64,000 nucleotides of DNA from Carya illinoinensis (Eukaryota > Streptophyta > Magnoliopsida > Fagales > Juglandaceae), in contig NC_056752.1 of the NCBI RefSeq assembly GCF_018687715.1, positions 46,975,501 to 47,039,500 on the forward strand, read 5' to 3'. Within the stretch, counting starts at the first letter, position 1. Each line of letters starts with the position of its first letter. The notes beneath the pieces are model-generated. The model was not told where the DNA came from. It made no database searches and saw only the letters and a program-made list of their open reading frames with translations. This document shows positions 11,601 to 24,300 of this stretch, piece by piece. The position numbers and the translations under genes were made by a program.

Positions 11601-11965
11601 TTCTTTCTCTCTTCTCTTTTCAGCTCTTCTTCTTTCTTTGTGTGGAGTACTGGAGGGGAACCGGACGAAGAGTAGAATAATTCATTTAAAAATAATAAAA
11701 AAAAGGCTTTCTGTCTGGTCATCAGCTCTTCTTATTTCTTTGTGTGGGGGTACTTCTTTCTCTCCTCTTTTCAGCTCTTCTTATTTCTTTGTGTGGAGTA
11801 CTGGAGGGGAACCGGACGAAGAGTAGAATAATTCATTTAAAAATAATAAAAAAAAGGCTTTCTGTCTGGTCATCAGCTCTTCTTATTTCTTTGTGTGGGG
11901 GTACTGGAGGGCAACCGGACGAAGAGTAGAATAATTCATTTAATAAAAAAAAAAAAAAGGCTTTC
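11600..11965. repeat. Tandem repeat, about 105-155 bp period, three units
   Basis: The phrase GTACTGGAGGGGAACCGGAC followed by GAAGAGTAGAATAATTCATTTA recurs near 11645, 11798 and 11902. Between copies lie CAGCTCTTCTTATTTCTTTG segments. The unit differs in length because one copy has an extra partial segment. The homologous stretch of unit B (31920-32090) has only one diverged region without the repeat, so expansion is private to unit A. Confidence 0.75.
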
Positions 11966-14432
11966 GATCTGGTCATCAATTAGACCGTACGTAGTAGCAT
12001 GCGTAAGTTAGCACTAGCTTCCTGTCTTTGGGATGTGCCTGGCTCTCTCTCTCTCCAGCTCTTCTTAGTTGAGTTCTTTTTGTGCTTTTTCTCCCGCTCT
12101 ACGGCACATTGCATTGAAAATGGTCTCTATTGATAGAAAATGAGCTTAAGAAGACAAGCAGTCACTCCACGGCACATTATTAATTGCTACTTTGTTAGTA
12201 ATTTAAAATATTTCAATGTATTATAATAGTTAATACATAATGAGCTATATTAAGTTTTTTATCTTTTGAATATGAAACATAAATAATTGAATTATGATAT
12301 TATCCATAGGTCTATACATACTTTATATTTAATTGGCCATGTTAAATCATATCAAGTAACATGTCATATTATTTTTAAGTATCTTTTTATTTATATAGTT
12401 AACATATACAATCATTTAAAAGGCACAACACTTAAATTAATTAACAATGACATCTCTTTATATATAGAGAGAGGGAGAGGGAGAGAGTCATTTATTTAAT
12501 AAAAAAATATTTTTAATCATAAATAGATTATATAAAAATAAACTTACAAACTGATGTAGTACATCATATTATAAAATTATTTTTATAATAAAGTAGATCT
12601 AATAAATTCTATAAAAATACATTAATTTATAAGTTAACTTTGTGTAACCTCTTTTTCCCGCTACATACAGTAATAATCTCTTTGCAACTTTAGAAGAACA
12701 AGAAGCCGTTCTCTATAGTTGGGTGAGCTACGAGGAATTCATTAAGCACTTGAGCTGAAGTAGAAAAACAAAGAATTTAGCTCCCCATGTTCTTTTTTTT
12801 TCGTTTTTTTATTGTTAGCAATGCGTCAAAGCAATTGGATCTGAAATTGGACTTTGGCAGACAGCGAGATAGGCCATAGCCCAGTCCATTAATATAGAAA
12901 ACAAGGTTCTTTGTTTCGGTTACCTTCTTCCGAAATATCTTAGTATTTTGTATGGCCAAACTGATCTTCCAAATCTAATTGAAATGGAGAATTCAAAGAT
13001 AGATATATATAAAAAATAAATTTAAGATAATAAATAATGTTATTTATTGATTGTATAAATATTTCGAATATAATTAAATAAATCATAAATGTTATAAAAT
13101 AAAATTGATATATTTATAATCTATTTCGTGTCCGAATTAAAGAGATATTTTTCTTCTTGTGGTATTGGCAATGGTGTTAAAAAGGTAAATAACTCAAGGA
13201 GATAGAGGAATAAGATGGAGATGATAGTATCTAGCAGAATTTAAAAGTAAAACGAAAGAGATAAGAGGAAGTGTAGAAATGAATGGAGTGTTTTTCTTTT
13301 AAGGTCAGGGAGAGCTAAAGAGTTTTGCTATGTACAAGTAAAATCGGATACTAATCTGCGTATCAATACTGATTCATTCATATTCAAAAGTTAAATTAGC
13401 ATTGTTTTTAATAAAATTTACTTTTTGATCAATTGCATTAAATTGGTACACATATTACTGCGTAATTGTGTTTGCAACTAGATTTTTCCAGAGCTAAATA
13501 TGGGGAGAGATAGACACCCAGTTGGCTTGAACTATGGCGTTGATTGTCCACCTTCATTATTACTATTAACTGAAATTCATTTTTTGGAGGCTATTTTAGG
13601 AATTGTTTAGAAATAATTTATATCTCATCTCATCTTAATATCTCATTTCACCTTATATCATCACATTTCATTTTTTTTTCAAAATATCACTTAAACACAA
13701 ATACTTTCAAATTAATCATTACAACTTTTTTAAACTTTCAAACAAAACACAACATATAATTCAACTTTTTCAAATACCAAAATAAAATTATATTATAACA
13801 ATATTTTAACTTTATAATATTTTTTATTTGACTATTTTCTCTTTCATTTTTGAAAATCTAATAAATACTTAACTCAAATTATTTCAATACTATTCACAAA
13901 TTATTTTACTATTATTTACAAAATTCTAATACCATCTCATCCAATAAATACTTAGTTTCTGTCACTAGAATTCCTTCTAGGAATCGGAGTTGGAACACAC
14001 GTTTATTTGGGCTGCTTTATATCTTTACTTTTATTAGCTTTCTTTGTGATTAAAATATTTTTCTTAATTTAATGCTAAGTTTGAAATGTTTTTAGCACAC
14101 ACTAATATAACATTTTTATCAAAATAAAGCTCATTTAACTACGATCACGTCATTAATTTAAAAACCAAAAACATATTGAGAACTAATACTATTTTTTATA
14201 GGTTTAAGACCTAATTATTCACATATATATATATAATATAAAACTGATGCAGACATAAAGAAATTATATAAAAGTAAACCTATAAATTAACATATCTTCA
14301 TAGGATTCGTTAGATATATTTTATAATAAAAATAATTTTACAATCTGATATATTACATTAAATTATATCAATATGTAAATTTATTTTTACCTAATTTATT
14401 TGTTGCTAAGTATTTTTCATATATATAATAGA
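11966..14432. other. Intergenic region between desaturases A and B
   Basis: 11966-12240 is the end of the A upstream flank and matches 31980-32260. From about 12330 the sequence is the 3' flank of desaturase B, collinear with 5930-7835 upstream of A's stop. It contains the MULE-type MITE at 13320-13489. No gene is supported; short reading frames here are not conserved in frame between units. Confidence 0.6.
13320..13489. mobile_element. Mutator-type MITE, 170 bp, copy in the B flank
   Basis: A 170 bp insertion flanked by an exact 9 bp duplication, AGAGCTAAA, at 13311-13319 and 13490-13498. Unit A has the empty site near 6888 (GAGAGTTAAATATG). The ends are imperfect inverted repeats, starting GAGTTTTGCT and ending in TTTTTCC. 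The 9 bp duplication is typical of Mutator-like elements. A second 170 bp member lies at 54750-54919. Confidence 0.82.
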
Positions 14433-16165
14433 CTACATGCCAGAAATCCAACTGAAGGAAACGTTGGGTGATTTTTGAGCCTTTGCGAGAGCTTTCTCCT
14501 CTAGTCTTCTTATTCTTTGGGCCAATCCACAAACATAGCCTTGGGCCTCTCGTCCCTCTCCCGAAAGTCCAGTTAGCTTCTCCACGTTCCATCTTACAAC
14601 CAGATGTTCGAGTATTTCTCTGTAATCCCTGGCCGTGTACACTCCAGTGCGAGAGGCGACATTGGCAAAGTGATGGAAAAGATCATGGTCTTGTCCATCG
14701 TACATTAAGTGGGCTGGCATTAATATTTTCCTCCTCATCAAGTCGGCAAAGGCCATGACTGTTTCATTTGGATCCAGCTCGAAGAGTTTCTCTACTATAT
14801 TGGTATAAGCAGCTTCGTGGCGCTTTTCATCCGAAGCAATTGTTCCACATATTTGAGCAAGCATCTTGTCCCCATGTTTCATTGCAAGCTTGGCTGTATT
14901 ACCATGGGTGATAAATGTTGCTCTTTCTTGGAACGATGTGTAGATGGTGAAAAGGTAGGGGTTGCCCCCTAAGCCAATATCCTATGTTGTCAAAAGGAAA
15001 AAGTTAACTAGTTTGACGGATTATGGTGATTTACAACGAGAAAAAATAAAAAGTGTTATTCATCATCACCTGATATAGCTATCTTTTACTTGTTATGGCA
15101 GGGCAAAGAGAGAGAGATAAAAGCGACATATATAGAAAACTTTCTATGTTAAAAAAATGGCTTGTCATGTATATATATGTATATATATTCTTACCATTCC
15201 TGATCTGATCAGATAATGAATTGTTTTCTCGATTTGTTTCATGTCCACTCGTCCAGAAAGGAAGAGATACTTGTTGAGAAGATCGCCATGTCTATTTTCT
15301 TCTGCACTCCATCCCTTGGCCCATATTGCCCAAGGTGTCTTGTCCACACCTGTTTCATCACGATAAATTTCCGTGCCATTGATAGCAGCATGGTAAGTTG
15401 GAAGGGCTTCTTCTGTGATCATATCGCCAACCAAGACAACAAAATAGTCATTCGGAATGTCCTTTGTTCTCTTTCTCAATTCATTGACTTGCTCTACAAA
15501 TCCATCTGACGTAGGATCTGGCAAAAAATCTTGTGGTTGCCAAGATTGCTCAACTGGTTTTAGGAAGGTTAAGACATTCCTTCTAGCCCAATCCTCCATG
15601 GACTTGAATATTTCTACCTTTTCTAGTGGCATGGTGCGGGCTCTGGGAGCATACATGGCTTTAGTACTAGGACGGCCCCCAAAAGAGATCATATTAGTCC
15701 CTCTAAAACTAAATAATGAAAAGGAAAAACAATCACAAATGTTAGGCTAGCTAGCTCATGTTTATCACGAAGAAGCCAATTAAAATAGTCAAAATAAAAA
15801 CCAATTAGTCATGAGATAATGATCATTTTGGAAATAAATATTTTATATATAATCATTTTTATGTACTTTTTAATACACTTAATTAATATGATTGGTTAAT
15901 TAAGTATTAAAAAAATTAATACAGCCAATCACATAAATAAAATATTTAATAAATATATTAAAGTGATTATATATAATATTACTTTCTTGAAAATGAAAAG
16001 ATCAATAAACTCGTACCTAGAGTACTTATGGTAGAGGCCGGTGGAAGTCATAGAAAACTTGGGAGATCTTCGAGCCCTCGTAGGTGGCTGAGTATTTTTA
16101 ATGAGTGAAATCGGAAGGGATGTCTGAAAGGTACTGGAGCAGCTGTTCGTGAGTTTTAAAGCCAT
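14433..16165 (-). CDS. Acyl-ACP (stearoyl-ACP type) desaturase B, plastid; three exons, intact
   Basis: Exons on the minus strand are 16017-16165, 15195-15702 and 14433-14981, with the same lengths (149, 508 and 549 bp) and phases as gene A, giving 401 residues. The di-iron motifs [23 protein letters not shown] and DEKRHE are all present, and VGD keeps the usual Asp that gene A has lost. Small differences from A include LIRSGM for LIGSGM at the end of exon 2. Expected role is the same: ferredoxin-dependent desaturation of acyl-ACP in the plastid stroma. Intron 1 keeps the MITE but lacks the hAT-like insertion, so it serves as the empty-site control. The upstream flank was later split by a 14.5 kb copia insertion about 1.07 kb upstream of the start codon. 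Confidence 0.94.
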
Positions 16166-17238
16166 GCGGCCTAGCTTGTTCTTTAAGTTCGATCACTGGC
16201 TATAAGATCTAAATAAGGAAAAAAAAAAAAAAAAAAAAAAATCCAAATAAGAAAGATATTGAACGGTCACTGATTTTAAAAGTATTTAAGAAATCAAGGA
16301 AAAGTATATTTTTATAAATTAATCACAAATAAATATTTCACAAGAAAATGAAATAAAATAATAATCAATGTCAGGCAGTATCTTGATGGCTCCCTTAACC
16401 CTTACAATTACCGAAAAACAAAAACAAATGATAAACTAGAAATCTCTAGAACATGAATAAATACAAGTACTTTCAAAGATCGATATATAAAAACAAAGGA
16501 TAATGATATCCTTACGATTTTATACTACCTGTCTACTACCAGCTCTGCACGCTCAAGACTTCAGAAGCCCATCTCTACTCTCTAATCACATTCCGCCAAA
16601 TTTGACCGAGCTTCAGAACTTCAAGATCTAACCTCTCCTCCTCGCAAGATCTGGGCTCTCTCCTCTCAAGTTCACACTCTCAAATCTGGGCTCTCTCCTC
16701 TCAAGATCGAACCTAACATTTTCGGCCATCGCGACCTCTCAAGATCAAACCTCTCATCCTCTCTAGATTTGGGCTCTCTCCCCTCAATGGCATCGTTATC
16801 CGTGTGCAAAAGAAAGGGGTTTGGGGATTGAACAACTTGCAACTACCTTAGCTGGAGGGAACTACTTGAGGCGTGGGACCCGGGTGTTTTCCCACTGTAA
16901 ATTGGACAGGACTGGAAAACAGGGATCTGTCTCTACTAATCTCTCTGTGTCCGTGCACGACAAGGGAAAATGGAAATGAGGGGCAAAGTTCTATCAATTT
17001 TTGGGGGGTAAAAATAATGATATATAAATTGTGAGAGTGGCTTGTGAAGAGAAACCAAAGCTCTTGAGACTGTTAGGTTGCATCTGTTTTGTGTTCACAC
17101 CCTCTCTTTGCGAAAAGCAGCATCAGCATCATGGATCGTCACCAAACTTTGACTCAAACCTGATTTTTAAACTCAACGTTGTATGTTTATCCTGTAATAT
17201 TCCGGAAAAAAAGGAGGAAAAGTTTCTTGCATGAAGGC
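16166..17238 (-). promoter_or_regulatory. Upstream region of desaturase B, cut off by a copia element
   Basis: Collinear with 10332-11320 upstream of desaturase A, including the pyrimidine-rich stretch near 16560-16790. That stretch has an extra repeat of about 95 bp compared with A. A poly(A) run of 22 A lies at 16220-16241. The continuation of this flank is found after the copia element, from about 31749. Confidence 0.5.
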
Positions 17239-17444
17239 TGTTGGCGTGAGTTGTCATTAGAATAAGTTAGAGAGATTATAGGAATGAGTCTTGAATGCAA
17301 ATCCCCTGTTTCAAGGGTCACCCACGATTCTAGCTGTAACATTTGTATATCCAAGAATAGGTTTCAATTATCTTCTTTATATGTATATTTCCATCTCTGT
17401 AAAAATTACGATGAAGCAATATACAATTTTACCAAAATTTGTCA
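17239..17444 (+). repeat. 5' LTR of the copia element
   Basis: 206 bp starting TGTTGG and ending GTCA. It aligns with 31544-31748 with about a dozen differences, roughly 94-95% identity by eye. TGGTATCAGAGC follows immediately. Confidence 0.88.
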
Positions 17445-17459
17445 TGGTATCAGAGCCAA
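17445..17459 (+). other. Primer-binding site (initiator methionine tRNA type) of copia element
   Basis: TGGTATCAGAGC directly after the 5' LTR is the standard plant complement to the 3' end of initiator methionine tRNA, the primer for minus-strand DNA synthesis in many plant copia elements. Confidence 0.85.
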
Positions 17460-18059
17460 TCGATCCGTGGTCTGCTATCCTTGACGTTTGATCAACTTCT
17501 TTTTCTCATCGACATCAATGGAGGATACCGGTGACTTCGACAACTCTGGTGGACTCCAAACCAACACCATCCTCACAGAATTAACTACCCGCATGACACA
17601 AGCTTTTACCAAAGCTCCGATCCCGACGCAGACCACCGAGAATTCCGCTGCACCGATTGTATTATGAATCCCATTAAAGTGTTATCTCTTTCGGATTCAG
17701 GTAATTATGGTGCTGCCTTATTTAGTTCTCATCGAGATGCTGACAGTGGTACTTGGATACTTGACTCTGGGGCTACCGACCACATGATGTTCGACGCCAA
17801 CGATTTCTCGCACACTTCTTCATCGCGACGCACTAGCATTGCAAATGCCAATGGAGTTGTTTCTTCGGTCACCAGGGCTGGCACTGTGACTTTGTCACCT
17901 TCTCTCACGTTATCTAATACTTTATTGGTTCCCTCCCTGTCTCATAAGTTACTCTCTGTCAGCCAAGTAACAATAGACTTAAATTGTATTGTGCTCATTT
18001 ATCCTACCTTTTGTCTTCTTCAGGATATTCTCACCAAGGAGATCATTAGGCGTGGTACT

Positions 18060-18085
18060 GGGGGGGGGGGGGGGGGGGGGGGGGG
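18060..18085. repeat. Homopolymer run of 26 G
   Basis: An uninterrupted G run inside the decayed copia coding region, downstream of the protease motif. Such a long run is rare in plant DNA and hard to sequence, so its length may be unreliable. Confidence 0.9.
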
Positions 18086-18736
18086 TTATACTGCATGGAT
18101 GATTTCAGTGTGGGCCGAGCACATCACATGCATCATTCGAGTGGTACCAAGGAGAGACGGATTTGGCTTTTACATCGTCGGTTGGGACATCCATCGTTTG
18201 GTTATATGCAACATTTGTTTCCTGATTTATTTTCACATATATCAACTGTTGACTTTTAAGTGTGATACTTGCATCCTTGCTAAAAGTCATCGAGTTACTT
18301 ATCCATTGGGTATGAATAAAAGTAAGGTTCCGTTTGCTTTAATTCATTCCAATGTGTGGGGTTCCTCTTGTGTTTCTACTACATCTGGTAATTGATGGTT
18401 TGTAATATTTGTTGTTGATTGTACTCGCATGACTTGGCTATACTTGCTGAAACATAAAGATGAAGTATTGAGTGTGTTCAAATCATTTCATGTAATGGTT
18501 CAAACTCAATTTTCAGCTAAGATACGGATTCTCAGATTCGATAATGGTGGTGAATATGTTAACCGGGGGTTCCATGATTATTTCCAACACCATGGAGTTT
18601 TTCATGAAACCTCTTGCCTATAGACTCCTTAGCAAAATGGTGTTGCTGAATGGAAAAACCAATATATACTTGAAACTACTCGGGCTCTTTTACTTGGAGC
18701 TCATGTACCCAACCGACACTGGGGGGATGCTGTTGC

Positions 18737-19495
18737 TAGGGGTGTAAACCGACGCGTCGGCGCCAAACCGAAACCCCACCGACATGGGAGAACGTCCCTT
18801 ACAACTGGCCGAAACCGATCGACTGGAGAAGAGAGAACCGATTCCATCAGTCTCGACTAGCGTCGGCGCGGTCTTCGGTTTGCCGTCGGCGTCGTCTGGG
18901 ACGGAGGAGCCACGTCTGCGACTCTGCCATGGGTGTGCGACGAAGGGGCCGAGAGGAGAGAATCGGGAGAAAGCCGAGAGGAGAGAGGAGAGAGAGAGGG
19001 AGAGGTCAGACGGGGAAGACGGCTGCTGGAGAACCGAGAGCCGAGAGGAGAGAATCAGGAGAGGACCGAGAGGTCAGATGGTGTGGGTGTGGAGAGAGAG
19101 TCGAGACTGAAATTCTGGTTGCTGGAAGAGTGAGAGCCGAGAGGGCAAAGGGGCAGTTTTGCCCTAATACAAAACGGCACCGTTTGGCATTAGGCCAAAT
19201 GGCACCATTTACTTTATGAGTTTAAAACTTATAGATCAAAGAACGACGTCGTTTCACTCACTTAAGTGAAACGGCGTCGTTTTATTTATATAAAAAGGAA
19301 AAAAAAATGTATTAGGTTCGGTCGGTAGTTTTTCGGTTTCTGAAGAACCAAACTGCACGCCGAACCGACCGAAATCGGTTCATATTATTTTCTCCCGACC
19401 GCCGACCAGTTCTTCGCCGGTTTCGGCCGGTTCTGGCTTCCTAAGGTCGGTTCTGGTCGGTTTAGGTCGGTTGCTCGGTTTTCTGTACACCCCTA
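18737..19495. mobile_element. hAT-like non-autonomous element nested in copia integrase
   Basis: 759 bp with ends TAGGGGTGTA and TACACCCCTA, and an exact 8 bp target duplication GCTGTTGC at 18729-18736 and 19496-19503. Removing it rejoins the integrase reading frame. Subterminal regions are rich in CCGAC/GGTCGG and CGGTTT units. The middle holds a purine-rich stretch (about 18940-19110) and a hairpin near 19242-19281. No transposase is encoded. Confidence 0.88.
19242..19281. repeat. Hairpin with ACGACGTCGTTT arm inside hAT-like element
   Basis: Two arms of about 17 bp, with one mismatch, surround a CACTTAAGTG palindrome. The same design with a perfect 20 bp stem is at 33546-33591 in a second hAT-like element. 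Confidence 0.75.
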
Positions 19496-21358
19496 GCTGT
19501 TGCTACAGCCTTGCACCTCCTCAACCGTATGCCATCGAAAGTCTTGGGTTTTAAGATACCCTTACAGGCCCTTTCAACTTATGTGTCCTTGTCCACAGTG
19601 TTAATGATTCCCCCTCAAATCTTTGGATGTGTAGCTTTTGTACATCTCCATAAGAACCAATGCACTAAACTTGATCCTTGTGCTGTTCGGTGTCTTTTTT
19701 TGGGATATGCCTTACATAAAAAAGGATACCACTGCTATGATCCGATCACCAAGCTTACCTATGTAACTATGGATGTCACATTTTTGGAATTCGACACATT
19801 CTACTCTCCCTCGGTATCCAACTCTTCTCTTTAGGGGAAGATCTAAGATGAAGAGCAGAATTAGTTAAGATTTGACTAGCAGTGGTTTAATGACATAGAT
19901 ATGGTGGTCAATAGGGAACTTGATATAACTTCGAATGCATCTCCGGAGGATGACATAACTCTAAGAGTGACATCTACACCACCTGAAGCTGAACCAGAAT
20001 CCCCCCACTCCTTAGTACTTGAAGAGCCATCTCCTGAGAATATCCCTAAGGTAAACTCTCCCATTGCACCTCCGACTAATAATGATATGGATACTTATGC
20101 TGGTTATATCTTACCTTTCAGGAGTAATCGTGGAAAGCCATCAAATAGGTACTCTCTAGAAATTGAGGAACAAAGGTCAAAGTATCCAATGCCAACTATG
20201 TATCCACAAAGAGACTATCTGAATGCCTCAAAACATTTGCACACGAACTTTTCTCATGCCATGTTCCCACTAGTGTTCAAGAAGCTCTAACAGGCCCTAA
20301 GTGGACCTAGGCTATAAAGGAAGAAATGGAGGCATTATTAAAGAACAAAACATGGGCTTCTGTTCCATTGCTTGAAGGAAAAAAGACGGTGGGGTGCAAA
20401 TGGGTGTTCTCCATCAAACACAAGGCAGATGGATCAATCGAATGGTATAAAGCAAGGTTGGTGGCAAAGGGTTATACGCAAACATATGGCGTGGACTATT
20501 AGGAAACTTTCTCACCAATGGCCAAGTTGAATACAATTAGAGTCTTGCTATCTCTAGTAGCAAATCTTGATTGGCCACTACACCAGCTTGATATAAAGAA
20601 CACCTTCCTTCATGGTGATCTTGTGGAGGAAGTGTATATGGATATTCCACCAGGCTACACGGCAACCTCAAAGACTGAGGCTATGTGAAAATTACAACGA
20701 ACACTATATGGACTAAAGCAATCACCTCGAGCATGGTTTGGGCGATTTAGCTTAGCAATGAAGAAATATGGCTTTCAACAAAGCAATTCAGATCATACAC
20801 TCTTCCCAAAGCATCAACTGGGCAAGGTAATGACTTTGATAGTCTATGTAGATGACATGATTATTATAGGGAATGATCCAGAAGAAATTTTGAGACTCCA
20901 AAAGTAGTTGGCAACTGAATTTGAGATGAAAAATTTGGGAGGACTTAAATATTTTTTGGGAATTGAAGTGGCTAGATCAAAACAAGGTATATTTCTCTCC
21001 CAACAAAAATATATACTTGATCTACTATCTGAGGTGGGATTACTGGAGTGTAAGCTTGCAGACACACCAATAGTTTAGAGCCACAGACTTGGAGAATATC
21101 CAGGCCAAGTGCTGACAGACAAAGAGAGGTACTAGAGGTTGGTTGGGAAACTTATTTATCTCTCACTTACTCGCCCAAGTATTGCTTATGTTGTAAGCGT
21201 AGTAAGTCAATTCATGCATTGTTCTAGTGAGGATCACATGGATGCAATGATCAGGATTCTTCGATACTTAAAGTCATCTCCTGGAAAGGGACTTATGGTT
21301 TCAAAGAATAATCATCTAGTAGTTGAAGGATATATTGATGCAGATTGGGCAGGGAATC

Positions 21359-24300
21359 TGTGACGCCCCCAAATTCCGTTTGGGATCGGACGGACATTTG
21401 AAGCGTCGAGACATGCAACACAAGATTACCTGCCCCCGTTCATGACATATAAGATGCAATAATCCTAACATGCATCTAACATTATGCAATATTCGCAGCG
21501 GATAATTTTTTTCTTTAGCAATACTATGCACCAAATTGAAAATATCCCAAATGCTTAAAACATACTTCATACATAAAAATTCATTGAACAACTAAGATCA
21601 CAACACTAGTCCAAAATGGTTATGATCCAAAAAGTAGTAGAGATGCAACTCAATCGTACAAGTAGTAATTTACGTTAATTACTATATCAACATTTATGTC
21701 GCACCGTCACTTAATCAACTGTGTCTAATTGATCAGCTCCTGATTCTCCTTCAGGTCCTGTAACAAGATCTACCATTCGGGGGGAATGGTAGTTGGGACT
21801 ACCAAAGTGAGATTTGATTACAAATCTCAGTAAGTTAACAAAAAACTTCCACACAAGCTAATGATGCATGGATGACAGTAAAAGCATAAATGCATAATCA
21901 AATTCATAATTAATTAAAGCATAACTTGGAGTACAACATAGCATAATTCACATAACTTAAATTGAAACATGAACTGAACTTGACTTGACATGAACTTGAT
22001 CTGAAACTTGACTTAGCATGAACTTGCTTTGAAACTTGAATTAACATGAAAAATACATACTCCACAGTTGTTGTGGCCCCATGTATTTTACGTGTAAATA
22101 AATACTCCACAGTTGTTGTGGCCCCATGTATTCTACGCAAACTTGACTTAACATGAAAAATACATACTCCACAGTTGTTGTAGCCCCATGTATTATACGT
22201 ATAAATACATACTCCACAGTTGTTGTGGCCCCATGTATTCTACACAAACTTGACTTAACATGAAAAATACATACTCCACAGTTGTTGTGGCCCCATGTAT
22301 TATACGTATAAATACATACTCCACAGTTGTTGTGGCCCCATGTATTCTACACAAACTTAACTTAACATGAAAAATACATACTCCACAGTTGTTGTGGCCC
22401 CATGTATTCTACGCATCACAATTGTAGTAAAATACATACTCCACAGTTGTTGTGGCCCCATGTATTCTACACAAACATAATGTACTCAAGATGAAACGTG
22501 ACTTGAACATAACTTGAAATACATGACCAACTTGAGATAGAAACATTTCGTAACATGGCATAACATATAATAGACAACATATTTAACATGACATACTTGC
22601 AACAGTGAATATTACATGACTTGACATACATGTAATAGATGGCATACTTAGCATGACGTACTTGTAATGTACAGTAATACATAACAGAATATATTATGTA
22701 ACAGATAAAAATTGATGACGGAATAAATTCTGTATAATAAACAATTACGTGATAACTTGGCGTGGCATGACATATATGATAACACACATACATACACTGT
22801 AGTTCTTTTACTTAGCACACATACACAGTAGACTGCTAGTAAGTTAAAAGCTAACTTACCTCGATCTCCGCGTTTCTTATAAAACCTCAAGCGCAATCAC
22901 GAGGAACTGTAATTAGTGATTCTAAAAGTTAGTACTAAATCACTAATAATTTGAAATATGGAAAAATACTAACTTAAAGAGTAAAATTTCCATTTTACTT
23001 TCTACATGTAGGAAAATGACCGTTTTACCCATAACTTAAGAATTTTGCATACTAACTCCAAAAGTCACCAAAATTTACATGCCTCATGTAAATTTTATCT
23101 TCAACTCAAATATCAATTTAGAAAAATTTAAAACTAATCACAACTATTAAAACTCCATAGGGCCGAAATTCTCATATGCTATTTCTATTGATTTTTGTTT
23201 TCAACTTGTTTTGATCAACCTTTTGATCCATGACTTATAAATATGTGATCTTCAAACCAAACCATCACTTGGTTTAAAAAGATGTCCTAAAACATATATA
23301 AGCTTCTAATTCAAGATCACATGGTTAAAAATTAACCAAAACATAAATTTAGCCAAGAACATCCACACTTTGGCTTATCTGAATATCTCTTTGCATAAAA
23401 TTTCATATCTTTGAAACTAACATCAAATATCTTCAAAATAATAATATAAAATGTATATAAGATGCTTAGGATCCTCCAATAAAATTATCAAAGTCATTAG
23501 AATAGGTTTAGACCACCAAAGAGTTAAACTTTCTCAAAATAGAAACTGTTTTTCTTCTTCCAGTTTCTAAGTTTCTAAATCTAAGCAAATATTTCATCAA
23601 AACCTTCAATCATGCAAAAATCCTCAACCAATAGTCATATATACATGTTAACAATACTCCATAAAAATTTCGGACCAATATCTATCCATTAGCTTGGTCA
23701 AAAACTCCAAACTATAACATATTCTCCAGTTTATCTCCCAGAATGACCTTTCTATAGTTTACACAATATTTGACTGACCAAATGATCTTCAAATGGGGCA
23801 AATAAGATATGCATGTAAACTAGACTCAAAAAGGAACAACTTATATGAAGGAGACTTTATGATAAAACACTTACAACAACTTCGAAATGGGCATGCAAAA
23901 GAACTCCTAAAAGCTGTCCGAGAGAGAATGTTTGATATTCTTTTAAAGAAACGTGTAAATGAAGATAAGTTCGTGGGTGATGGCTGGAGATGCTTATGGA
24001 AGAGATAAGGGAGATGATAAGGCTGGAGTTGAGAGTTGAGTGTAGTTTTCTCCTACCCAAAATATCTATAAAATATTATCTCAAAATATTCTATCCAATA
24101 ATATCTATAAAAATCAGCTCAATATATTTTCCAAATGTGGAGTAGACTTGGAAGAGTAAGGTGGCTAAAATCTTTCTATGTGTATTTTAAATCTCTATTC
24201 TTAAGATATTTTCCAAATGTGTATTTGGCTTAGGTGTCATGATCTCACACCTTGATTTCCTTCACAATTCCATCTAATGGTTTCTCTTTGTGCCAAGTAT

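Larger units (their letters stand above)
17517..21358 (+). pseudogene. Copia polyprotein remnant: protease, integrase, reverse transcriptase, start of RNase H
   Basis: The frame begins near 17517 with a short gag-like leftover. A protease motif WILDSGATDHM lies near 17754. A zinc-finger segment (CDTCILAKSH) near 18260 leads into integrase with FDNGGEY near 18537 and a broken TPQQNGVAE-like motif near 18620. Integrase resumes after the hAT-like insertion at 19504. Reverse transcriptase includes [24 protein letters not shown] and YVDDMIIIG near 20848. RNase H starts with YIDADWAG at 21328 and is cut by the large LTR element. Numerous stops and frame changes, and a run of 26 G at 18060-18085, rule out function. 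Confidence 0.9.

Noticed and set aside
18784..19219. Arg/Glu-rich frames in the hAT-like element
   Set aside because: They come from a purine-rich GAGAGGAGA stretch; no transposase motif is present.
22045..22472. CRISPR-like appearance of regularly spaced palindromic repeats
   Set aside because: This is a plant retrotransposon LTR. Connectors are themselves repeated and there are no cas genes, so it is a minisatellite.
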